A stretch of DNA of 25,184 nucleotides from CBCXVS01 sp965178525. GTDB taxonomy: Bacteria > Tectomicrobia > Entotheonellia > Entotheonellales > Entotheonellaceae. Made by a program: the position numbers and the translations under genes. Location: assembly GCA_965178525.1 (NCBI GenBank), contig CBCXVS010000083.1:1-25184 (forward strand). The letters run 5' to 3'. Positions 16,912 to 24,683 of the stretch are shown in pieces. The notes beneath the pieces were generated by a model. It was not told the DNA's origin, made no database searches, and saw nothing but the letters and a program-made list of their open reading frames with translations. Every line of letters starts with the position of its first letter. Position 1 is the first letter of the stretch.

Positions 16912-18685
16912 GTGAGGCATTCGCGCTTAACGCTCAGAGGGCTCTATGCGTGCGCGCTGATTGCGCTAGGCGTTTCACTCACCGCATTCGCGGGGGGGCG
17001 GGACAACACCGTGAGCACGAGAGCCAATCGTGAGCGCCTGCCGAACTCGAGTCCGGTCGAGACCGCGCTAGGGCTCACGCAGCAAAGCACGATGTACGTG
17101 CGGATTTGTCCCGGTATCAACGATGCGGAGGAGTTCGTTGACACTGGGGAGGTGACGCTCGCCAGCACCGATCTCGATCTGGGTGATAACGGTGAAGGCC
17201 CGCAGGAGGCGCAGATCGTCGGACTGCGTTTTGTCGACCTGGAGCTCCCACCCGGCAGTACGATTGTCGCGGCCTACCTGCAATTTACCGCGGACGAGCC
17301 GGATGGCGAGTCGGCTGCTTTTCGGATCGCCGGCGAGGCCAGTGACGATGCTGAGCCGTTTACGTCGAGGCGCTTCGACCTCTCGAATCGTGCCGTCACA
17401 GCTGCCCATGTGGTCTGGATGCCGCCGGCGTGGTCCACGCCCGGCGAAGCGGGTGCGGCGCAGCGCAGTCCGGACCTGGCCGCCGTGCTGCAGGAGATCG
17501 TTGACCGGCCGGGGTGGGCGCAGCGGAATGAGGTGGTGTTCTTGTTGACGGGGAGTGGCAGACGGGTGGCCAAGTCACAGAACGGTTCAGCGGTGGCGAC
17601 CCCGGAATTGCAGGTGGAATTCGTCGCGCCCCGGGAGCTGCCGGTGTTGCCCCATGTGGTGCAAGTCCGAGTCCGTGCCAAAGTCAACGATGCCGAGGAG
17701 GACGTGGACAGCGGCGCGGTCGCGCTCGCCAGCTCCGCGCTCGATCTGGGCTACGATGGCGAGGATCCGGACGAGGCGCAGATTGTCGGGTTGCGTTTTG
17801 CCGACTTAGCGCTCCCGCCCGGCAGTACGATTGTCGCGGCCCACCTGCAATTTACCGCGGACGAGCCGGACCGCGCCCCCACCGTGTTGCAGGTCGCGGG
17901 CGAGGCGAGTGACGACGCGGCACCGTTTCGTTCTGCCGACTTCGATTATTAGCGAAAATCTTGCCGAGTCGTTGCATCCGAAGGGTGAGCACTCCAAAGG
18001 CTTTCTGATCGGTGACCACTCGCGCCATATCGCGGTCATCGGGAATCTTTTTGTCCATAACACCGCCAGGAATCCGGTCATCAAAGGGAACGTGAGCACC
18101 CTCATTGTCAATAACATGATCTACAACGCCGGCAACGAATTTATTACGACGGCGAACGATATCGATTGTGCACCCTCCACCGCCAGCATCGTGGGCAATG
18201 TGATGCAAGCCGGACCAAGCACCACAATCGAGCCCTTGATCCTGATCGGTCATGGAACCTCGGCCGGTACGTCCGTGTATCTGGCCGACAACCAAGCCCC
18301 TGCACGGGCGGCGGATCCGTGGTCCGTGGCCGAGATCGAAGTTGAGTTCGATCCGCGTGCAGCGGCCCCACCCCTCTGGCCCACGCCGTTGACTGTGTTG
18401 CCGAGCGATGAGGTCGAAGCGTTCGTGCTGGCCCATGCCGGCGCCCGGCCTCTGGACCGGGATAGGGTCGATGAACGGGTGATCGATGACGTCAAGATGG
18501 CTACGGGACGGATCATCGATAGTCAGGAGGATGTCGGCGGCTGGCCGCAACGCCCCATGACGATGCATCGGTTGGAGGTGCCTGAGCATCCGAACCGTGA
18601 TGACGATGGGAATGGCTACACCAATGTGGAAGAGTGGCTGCACACCCTGGCGGCGGCCATAGAAGGAAACGCCGCAGCCGAGTAG
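16912..18685 (+). pseudogene. Secreted two-repeat beta-sandwich protein fused by deletion to a pectate-lyase-like C-terminus
   Basis: GTG 16912 follows GGGGG with about 8-base spacing. A signal peptide (LYACALIALGVSLTAFAGG) leads to two copies of a beta-sandwich domain. The first spans about residues 61-237, with NDAEE, GEASDDAEPF, VVWMPPAWSTPGEAG and RPGWAQRNEVVFLLTGSGRR. The second starts at about 250 and is cut after APFRSADFDY at TAG 17950-17952. One frame over, sequence resumes as IISENLAESLHPKGEHSKGF and FLIGDHSRHIAVIGNLFVHN, typical of the C-terminal half of PL1 pectate-lyase-like beta-helix proteins. It runs to the usual Asp-rich tail NRDDDGNGYTNVEEWLH, ending 18685. The rest of repeat 2 and the N-terminal half of the helix are absent. 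An out-of-frame internal deletion near 17945 best explains this. Fusion of two separate genes is the alternative. Confidence 0.75.
17206..17870 (+). repeat. 98-bp internal direct repeat (17206-17303 and 17773-17870)
   Basis: The two beta-sandwich domains share a 98-bp block with only about nine mismatches, offset by exactly 567 bases (189 codons). It encodes EAQIVGLRF(V/A)DL and STIVAA(Y/H)LQFTADEP. Much lower identity outside the block suggests local gene conversion or recent duplication rather than uniform divergence. Confidence 0.7.
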
Positions 18686-18786
18686 GGCGATCTTCGGCGC
18701 ACGAGACCGGGACCATCTTCAAATGGAGGGGTGGACACCCATCGTGTCCGAGCCCCATGACGATATTCAGACAGAGAGAATAGGGG

Positions 18787-19890
18787 ATGAGATTGCTGCT
18801 GCTCGGTGGGGGTGGATTTATTGGCTCCCATACGGTCAACAAAGTACTGCGAGAGACGACGCACGACATCTGGGCCTACGATCTGTACGACGACAAGCTT
18901 GATGACAGCTTCGGCCATCACCGGCTCAACTTTATTCAGGGCGATATCCGCTATGATCACGCCCGCCTGGAACAGCTCGTCAGCGATGCGGATCTGGTGA
19001 TTGACCTCATTGCCTATGCCAATCCGTCTCTCTATGTGTCGATGCCCTTAGAGGTGTTTCACCTGAATTTTACCGAGAATCTGACGATCGCCGAGTACTG
19101 CATCAAACATCACAAGCGGCTGATCCAATTTTCCACCTGCGAGGTTTATGGCAAGACGGCCGTGTCCTTTTTGCAGAGCAGTCTGGCGGATCCCGAAAAT
19201 CCGAAATATGCCGTATTCAATGAAGATACCACCCCCATGATCCTCGGACCGGTGGGCAAACACCGCTGGATCTATAGTTGCGCCAAACAACTCTTGGAAC
19301 GTATCCTGCACGCCTATGGCTTAGCGAACAAGTTGAACTATACCATCATCCGGCCGTTCAACTTTATTGGCCCGAAGATTGACTACTTGCCGAGCGAGAA
19401 AGACGGCATTCCTCGGGTGTTTTCGAATTTTTTACAGGCCCTCCTGGACGGCTCCCCTATGACGCTTGTGGATGGCGGACAACAGAAAAGAGCCTATACG
19501 CTCATTGACGACGCCGTGGATTGCATTGTGCGCATTATCGACAATCCCAACGGCGTGTGTGACAAACAGATTTTCAATATCGGCAGTCCCGCCAATGAGG
19601 TCTCGATCCGGGAGCTGGCCATCAAAATGCGGGACATCTACCAACGTCAGTGGTAGGATGGCGTGCGTCCTTTGCCCGACATCGTCGAAACCTCCGGGGA
19701 AGATTTTTACGGCGAAGGCTACGATGATTCCGACCGCCGTATCCCGGACGTCACGAAGGCCACCACGCTACTGGGGTGGACACCGAAGTACGACCTGGAG
19801 GCCACGATTGAACGCAGCATGGTCTATTGGTTCGACAGTCAGAGGCATCGCTCCGGCACGGGGGCGGTGGCATCATGGGCGCAACCCTAA
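18787..19890 (+). pseudogene. ArnA-decarboxylase / UDP-apiose(xylose)-synthase-like SDR with in-frame TAG
   Basis: A 367-codon frame with TAG at codon 290 (19654-19656); family sequence continues in the same frame afterwards (GEDFYGEGYDDSDRRIPD, then LLGWTPKYDLEATIE). The N-terminus LLGGGGFIGSHTVNKVL binds NAD. FSTCEVYGKT (Cys118, Glu119) and RWIYSCAKQLLERI (Tyr164, Lys168) are the catalytic strings. FNFIGPKIDY, LVDGGQQKRAYTLIDDA and NIGSPANEVSIREL match ArnA and plant UDP-apiose/xylose synthase. The plant Cys of ICTP is Ala78 here (YANP), as in ArnA (ATP), which argues for a UDP-xylose or 4-keto-pentose product rather than apiose. Truncation removes the conserved Arg-containing SDRRIPD region, so the stop should inactivate it. 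It begins at ATG 18787 after AGGGG and sits before a GT2 stub. Confidence 0.85.
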
Positions 19891-19939
19891 GGCGCGCAGG
19901 CGCATCCGTACCGCAAGCGAAAGAGGCCAAGGTCGCCAT

Positions 19940-20113
19940 ATGAATACCACATCCTTACTGTCTGTCGTGGCGCCGGTTTTGAATGAGGCCGCGGTGATTA
20001 GCGCCTTCTACGACCGCATGCGGCAGGTGGTGGATGCGCTCTCGTCCATGTCCTATGAGCTTATTTTTGTGGATGATGGGAGCACCGATGAAAAATTACA
20101 TATCACACCCTAA
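19940..20113 (+). pseudogene. GT2 glycosyltransferase, N-terminal stub
   Basis: Only 57 residues remain. LLSVVAPVLNEAAVISAFYD and YELIFVDDGSTDE are the first strand and the DDGSTD nucleotide-binding motif of family 2 transferases of the DPM1/GtrB type (poly-isoprenyl-phosphate glycosyltransferases). After GSTDEK the similarity ends, and TAA comes two bases before repeat copy D. About 250 or more residues, including the catalytic part, are missing. The junction with the repeat suggests that a deletion or rearrangement involving the repeat removed the remainder. It probably once supplied polyprenyl-phosphate sugars to the membrane transferases downstream. Confidence 0.85.
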
Positions 20114-20114
20114 A

Positions 20115-20165
20115 TAAATACTGAGGCAAAATTAAATATATATCTTTCCCATGGAAAAATATATA
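20115..20165. repeat. Stop-codon-abutting palindromic repeat, copy D
   Basis: It shares TACTGAGGCAAAATTAA with copy B. It forms the strongest hairpin of the family: TATATATCTTTCC (20137-20149), loop CAT, GGAAAAATATATA (20153-20165), 12 of 13 pairs. It separates the GT2 stub from the next reading frame, whose first ATG lies in the loop. Confidence 0.72.
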
Positions 20166-20666
20166 TGCTGGAATGGTCTTGATCTAATGATTGAAAACGA
20201 TTGTGAAATAGATACGATCAGCGAAGAATGTCACGTATTCGTTCGTTATCTTATCGGCCAAGAACCCAGTAATTATATTTTACGTAAGTATATTGAGGCA
20301 CATACCATAAGACATATTTCTAGTGGGATTGATGAGCCTGTTTTTGATAAATTTCTGCTTTATGTCGCCAGAAGACATCCCTGCCTCACCAGAATGATCG
20401 ATACATATACCTGCATTTTTCTCAGGAAATCTCTTATCCGTAAAAAGTTAGTTTTGCTGCTTGCAATTTTGGAAACTTGCTCCCAGACGCATTCCTATTT
20501 TGATTGTCCATATGCATCCAATAAAATTATATTATGTTTAAAGATGATGCAAAATGGAATATTTTTTATGGTGAGAATGGTTGTATCGATACTGATCTTT
20601 TCCCCTCTTTATCTGATGTTCAATCTTGTGCAGAATCCTATTATTGGAAAACAATGGAAAAGATAG
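20151..20666 (+). CDS. Hypothetical protein of unknown family, start uncertain
   Basis: A 171-residue frame that I do not recognise. Residues 1-130 look like a real, AT-rich-coded, soluble helical protein with several Cys (WNGLDLMIENDCEIDTISEE; RRHPCLTRMIDTYTCIFLRK). The last ~40 residues (MMQNGIFFMVRMVVSILIF...) are hydrophobic and overlap the flavoprotein frame by 133 bases, so the true end may be earlier. The first ATG sits in the loop of repeat hairpin D and lacks a Shine-Dalgarno, so the original 5' end may have been lost. A frameshift near 20530 would instead fuse it to the downstream FWNIFYGENGCIDTDLF-like sequence and the flavoprotein. No function can be proposed. Confidence 0.4.
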   Translation: MEKYICWNGLDLMIENDCEIDTISEECHVFVRYLIGQEPSNYILRKYIEAHTIRHISSGIDEPVFDKFLLYVARRHPCLTRMIDTYTCIFLRKSLIRKKLVLLLAILETCSQTHSYFDCPYASNKIILCLKMMQNGIFFMVRMVVSILIFSPLYLMFNLVQNPIIGKQWKR

Positions 20667-22264
20667 TCATTGTGGGTTCAGGAGCAAGCGGTGCTCATTT
20701 TGCCTTATCCGTCTTACATAAAGGCTATCAGGTGACGATGCTTGATGTCGGATGTGTGAAACCGGATTATGTAAATCCTGATGATAATTTTCGCGAACTC
20801 AAGATCAACCTCAGTGATCCCGTCCAATATTTTCTAGGTCAACATTATGAAGCGGTTGTCTATCCCGATGCCACGCGTGAATATTATGGATTTCCGCCAA
20901 ACAAACACTATATATTTGCCCAGCCTGATACCTTCACTCTGGAAAAAAACGGATTTGAGCCGCTCTTTTCTTTTGCACAAGGTGGACTTGCAGAAACATG
21001 GACAGGTGGCGTTTATGCATTAAATGATCACGACCTCATACCGTTCCCCTTCTCTTATGGTGACATCGCGCCGTATTATGATGAAGCGGCCCGCCGCATT
21101 GGCATGACGGGCGTCCATGATGACCTCAGCCAATTTATCCCGTGGCACCATCATATCATGGAACCGCTAGGTCTCGATCCGCACTCCCAACAACTCCTGC
21201 ACACGTACCACCTGCACCGACGCGCCCTGCGCGATGAACTCAATTGCTATCTGGGCCGATCCCGCATTGCGACACTGAGCAAGAGCCAGGAAGAGCGCCA
21301 AGGGTGTACATACTGTGGCCGATGTTTATGGGGCTGCCCAACTGAGGCCCTGTATACCCCTAGGATCACGCTCAATCAGTGTTTCCAGCATGAAAACTTT
21401 TCATATATACCGAATATGTACGTCAGTCATTTTACTTACAATTCCACCTATCGCATTCAAAGCATGATGGCACAGTCGCTCACGGAGGGAAGATGTTATG
21501 AATTTTCCGGTAATATGTTTGTTCTAGCCGCCGGTACCCTATCATCTTCAAAGATATTCCTCGATTCCATACGGAAAGCCACCGGCAAGACCCTAAGGCT
21601 GCCTGGTTTGATGGACAATCGGCAAATTCTGCTTCCATTTATCAATCTCAACATGCTGGGTAAGACCAGCCATTCTGAAAGTTATCAATACCATCAACTT
21701 GCGATGGGAATTGAGACGGAGAGACCGGAGGCCTATATACATGGACAAATTACAACCCTAAAATCGGCGCTGGTACACCCCATCATTCACCAAATGCCAT
21801 TTGATCTGCGCACATCAATTCCCTTATTCAAGAACGTTCGTGCTGCATTAGGCGTGATCAACGTGAATCTTCATGACTGGCGGCGTGAGACGAATTATGT
21901 CACGGTGAAAGATGATCATGCCTCTGGAAAATCGAAGCTTATGCTCACCTATGTGCCGGACGTCAGTGAAACCGCGCGTATCAAACAAACGGTCAAAACC
22001 GTGAAGCGCGTGTTACGCCGCTTAGGGTGCATCGTCCCGCCCGGGATGACCCATGTCCGTCCTATGGGAGCGAGCGTGCATTATGCCGGGACGATTCCGA
22101 TGTCCACCTATCCGGCGCCCTTGACGGCCTCGACGTATGGTCAAAGTCACGACTTTGAGAACCTCTATATGGTTGACGGGTCAACCTTTCCCTTTTTACC
22201 CGCGAAGAATCTGACCTTTACGTTAATGGCCAACGCGATTCGCGTCGCTGCGCATGCCTTTTAA
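20534..22264 (+). CDS. GMC-type FAD oxidoreductase with ferredoxin-like Cys cluster motif
   Basis: Predicted 576-residue flavoprotein. The FAD-binding motif IVIVGSGASGAHFALSVL starts at residue 44. The C-terminal GMC signature is NLYMVDGSTFPFLPAKNLTF, preceded by GASVHYAGTIPMS with the likely active-site His. Residues 258-269 read CTYCGRCLWGCP, a CxxCxxCxxxCP pattern typical of a [4Fe-4S] site. Family members in polysaccharide loci likely oxidise a sugar or lipid-linked sugar. ATG 20654 would place the Rossmann strand at the N-terminus. The 40-residue extension from 20534 is open and protein-like but lacks a ribosome site, so it is uncertain. Its 5' third is AT-rich. The TAA is followed at once by repeat copy E. 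Substrate unknown. Confidence 0.83.
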   Translation: MFKDDAKWNIFYGENGCIDTDLFPSLSDVQSCAESYYWKTMEKIVIVGSGASGAHFALSVLHKGYQVTMLDVGCVKPDYVNPDDNFRELKINLSDPVQYFLGQHYEAVVYPDATREYYGFPPNKHYIFAQPDTFTLEKNGFEPLFSFAQGGLAETWTGGVYALNDHDLIPFPFSYGDIAPYYDEAARRIGMTGVHDDLSQFIPWHHHIMEPLGLDPHSQQLLHTYHLHRRALRDELNCYLGRSRIATLSKSQEERQGCTYCGRCLWGCPTEALYTPRITLNQCFQHENFSYIPNMYVSHFTYNSTYRIQSMMAQSLTEGRCYEFSGNMFVLAAGTLSSSKIFLDSIRKATGKTLRLPGLMDNRQILLPFINLNMLGKTSHSESYQYHQLAMGIETERPEAYIHGQITTLKSALVHPIIHQMPFDLRTSIPLFKNVRAALGVINVNLHDWRRETNYVTVKDDHASGKSKLMLTYVPDVSETARIKQTVKTVKRVLRRLGCIVPPGMTHVRPMGASVHYAGTIPMSTYPAPLTASTYGQSHDFENLYMVDGSTFPFLPAKNLTFTLMANAIRVAAHAF

Positions 22265-22326
22265 GTACCGAAGCAAAATTAATTTCATAAAATATCCCAC
22301 GGGAATCTGTCAAATTAATTTTGTCC
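22262..22326. repeat. Stop-codon-abutting palindromic repeat, copy E
   Basis: It begins with the flavoprotein TAA (TAAGTACCGAAGC, close to copy B). It contains a perfect 12-bp inverted repeat CAAAATTAATTT (22274-22285) with AAATTAATTTTG (22312-22323), and an inner TCCC/GGGA stem (22295-22304). It ends in TGTCC as copies A and C do. This is the most complete copy and defines the outer arms. Confidence 0.75.
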
Positions 22327-22400
22327 GACCCCTTCAATACCGCAACCCCTGCCTGCGCCTCAGCGAGAAGCTCAGCCCGCTGGGTCTCCTATGGCGGCAG

Positions 22401-23735
22401 ATGCCGGCTGGGCGGCTGGCCCTCTATATTGTGTTGCTGGCCCTCGGTGTACGCCTGGGTCTGTTGGCTGTGCGGGGACCGATGCCGCCGCCGACGCCTT
22501 GGCAATTTTCGTTTGAAGACGGCATCATCGCCAAATGGATCGTGCTGGGCGAAGGCTTTAGCTCGCCCTACTATGATCATCCGCGGCCGACCGCGGTGAT
22601 GGCCCCGGCCTATCCGTTCTGGTTGGCGGGCCTCTTTTCCGTCTTCGGCATCTTCTCCCGCGCCAGCGCCTGGGTGGCTTTGGGCGTGCAGTCGTTGCTG
22701 GGCGCTTTGAGTTGCTGGGCGCTTTGGCGGCTTGGGGCCGCGTTAGCGAATCCGCCCGCCGGATTACTGGCGGCCTTCCTGCTCGCGCTGTATCCCCCTG
22801 CCCTTTACTATAGCATGGTCCAAATTGGGCCAACGATGTTGACTGCGTTCCTCTTGCTTGTCGTCCTGTGGCTCCTGTGGACCCTCCGCGGCTGGCCCTC
22901 CCTGCGCCGCACCACCCTGTGTGGCGTGCTCGTCGGCCTCTGTCTGCTCGTCAAACCCGCCATCGTGACGGCGGTGATCGGTGCGCTCGCATGGGGGCTG
23001 CTCAGCACGCGCCGGCGGCGGCTCTGGCAAGTTGGGCTGGCATTGCTCGTCCTCGTCGTTGCCGCCGCCACCGTCTTTCCTTGGACCTTGCGCAACCGCC
23101 TGGCCCTGGGGCACTGGACGCCGATTAAAACTGTCGCCGGACTCAATCTCTTTTTCGGTAACCATCCCTTGGCGACGGGCGTGCTGCAAGACACGGAGGC
23201 GGTGTTCACGCCGACGAGCGATGGGCTGCGCATCGCGCCGCATCCCGACGCGGCGCGGCATCAATTGCGCGAAAAGCTCCTCGACATGCCATACGAGACC
23301 TTCGCCGGTCTCGACGAAGTGACGCAGGACCGCCATCTGCGCCAGCAAGCGCTGACCTTTATTCGCGCGCAACCGCTGCGCTTCCTACGGCTTGTCGCCT
23401 TGCGTTGCTTTTACTTCTGGTGGCCTGTCCATCCCTATCGGGCGACGGCATACGATAACATGCGGCTCGTGGTCTATGGCAGTCTGGCCATCTGCGCGGT
23501 GTTCGGTCTCGTATGGTGGCCGGCGGACAATACGTCACGGCTGTTCCTGTTTTTCGCCATCGCATGTTACCCTATTCCTTATATGCTCACCCATGTTAGT
23601 TATTTTCGATATCGTTTACCCATTGAGCCATTAATAATCTTATTGGCATCGGTCTTTTTGATACAGTTTTGGCGCATGATAGTAAGATACATAGATAATA
23701 GATTTTGTATAAAAAACGAAGAAATTCGTGACTAA
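22401..23735 (+). CDS. ArnT/PMT-type (GT39/GT83-like) membrane glycosyltransferase
   Basis: Predicted 444-residue polytopic membrane protein with about 10 hydrophobic helices, of the dolichyl/undecaprenyl-phosphate-sugar mannosyl- or aminoarabinosyl-transferase type. The first helix is LALYIVLLALGVRLGLLAV. It is followed by a periplasmic loop with an acidic pair (FSFEDGIIAKWIVLGEGFS) and YDHPRPTAVMAPAYPFWLAG, as in this class. A later segment reads VFPWTLRNRLALGHWTPIKT (typical PW-x-RN motif), then GLNLFFGNHPLATG. These enzymes use polyprenyl-phosphate sugars at the outer face of the inner membrane. The frame is open back through repeat copy E to 22254; ATG 22401 is the first ATG after the repeat that gives a normal N-terminus. 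The stop overlaps the next gene's GTG start by 8 bases. Confidence 0.82.
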   Translation: MPAGRLALYIVLLALGVRLGLLAVRGPMPPPTPWQFSFEDGIIAKWIVLGEGFSSPYYDHPRPTAVMAPAYPFWLAGLFSVFGIFSRASAWVALGVQSLLGALSCWALWRLGAALANPPAGLLAAFLLALYPPALYYSMVQIGPTMLTAFLLLVVLWLLWTLRGWPSLRRTTLCGVLVGLCLLVKPAIVTAVIGALAWGLLSTRRRRLWQVGLALLVLVVAAATVFPWTLRNRLALGHWTPIKTVAGLNLFFGNHPLATGVLQDTEAVFTPTSDGLRIAPHPDAARHQLREKLLDMPYETFAGLDEVTQDRHLRQQALTFIRAQPLRFLRLVALRCFYFWWPVHPYRATAYDNMRLVVYGSLAICAVFGLVWWPADNTSRLFLFFAIACYPIPYMLTHVSYFRYRLPIEPLIILLASVFLIQFWRMIVRYIDNRFCIKNEEIRD

Positions 23736-24637
23736 ATTGAAAATATACATTTTACCTGATGCGAATGAGATTATTTGTTTGTTCGAAGCACTTCGTCCAA
23801 AACAATGGGTGAAGAATATTCTTATTTTTTCTGCTCTTATATTTTCTGGAAATCTTTTTATTTATGCTAATACCATCAAAAGTATCATTGGATTTATTGC
23901 CTTTTGTTTTGCAGCAAGTGCTGTCTATCTCATTAATGATATGATAGACTTACCAAATAATAAAAAACATCCCCGCAAAAAAATATCGGCCTTTTGCTTC
24001 ACAACGTCTCAATATTTATGTAGCGAAGCGTACTGTATGTATACTCTTACTTATATCAATATTTTTTAGCTTTTATATAAATGTACAGTTTACACTTATC
24101 ATCCTAGTTTATTTCATATTAGTGATTCTTTATTCTTTCTATCTGAAAAATCTTGTTATTGTGGACGTTATTATCATTGCACTTGGATTTGTTTTACGTG
24201 CATTCGCAGGCACTATCGTTATTGAAGTAGAAATTTTAAAGTGGCTCTTCATATGCACCATATTCCTCGCGCTATTTTTAGCGTTGTGTAAGCGCCGTCA
24301 CGAATTGTTACTCTTGGGTGAAAATGGCAGTCATCACCGCAAAAATTTGGGAGAATATACCGCGCCGCTTCTTGATCAAATGATCTCAATTGTGACCGCC
24401 TCAGCCATCATGTCATATTCACTATACACGACGTCAGTAGAAACAATTGAGAGATTTGGTACACGCAATCTCATTTTGACTATACCATTTGTAATTTATG
24501 GTATCTTTCGCTACTTGTATCTCGTACACAGAAAGCGCTTAGGTGGTGAACCAGAGATTTTACTGTTTCAAGATCATAGCACTATCATCAATTTGTTATT
24601 ATATTTTTGCTTCTTAATACCTATTATCTATCTGTAA
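23728..24637 (+). pseudogene. UbiA-family decaprenyl-phosphate phosphoribosyltransferase-like gene, +1 frameshift at an A7 run
   Basis: With one A removed from the seven-A run at 23977-23983, this reads as 302 residues of a UbiA prenyltransferase like DPPR synthase. That enzyme transfers phosphoribose from PRPP to polyprenyl phosphate. The N-terminal ALRPKQWVKNILIFSALIFS and AVYLINDMIDLPNNKKHPRK are diagnostic. The first Asp cluster has NDxxD, but the fourth position (usually Asp) is Asn. After the run the corrected frame gives KYRPFASQRLNIYVAKR, then VIIIALGFVLRAFAGTIVIE and CKRRHELLLLGENG HHRKNLGEY. As written it ends at TAG 24067-24069. The start is GTG 23728, overlapping the previous gene. 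A7 is a known type of slippery site, so transcriptional slippage could restore some product; sequencing error is equally possible. AT-rich. Confidence 0.85.
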
Positions 24638-24672
24638 TTTGCAATTGATCGAAATATATCTATCTTAAATAA

Positions 24673-24679
24673 AGGAGAT
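24673..24679 (+). promoter_or_regulatory. Strong Shine-Dalgarno fixing a TTG start
   Basis: AAAGGAGATAGG lies just upstream of TTG 24684. AGGAGAT at 24673-24679 is near-perfect with about 5-7 base spacing, and no ATG in that frame gives a better N-terminus, so TTG is the likely start. Confidence 0.65.
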
Positions 24680-24683
24680 AGGT

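Noticed and set aside
5290..22323. Stop-codon hairpins as Rho-independent terminators
   Set aside because: Stems are AT-rich and none is followed by a T-run on the + strand; T-runs form the 5' arm instead.
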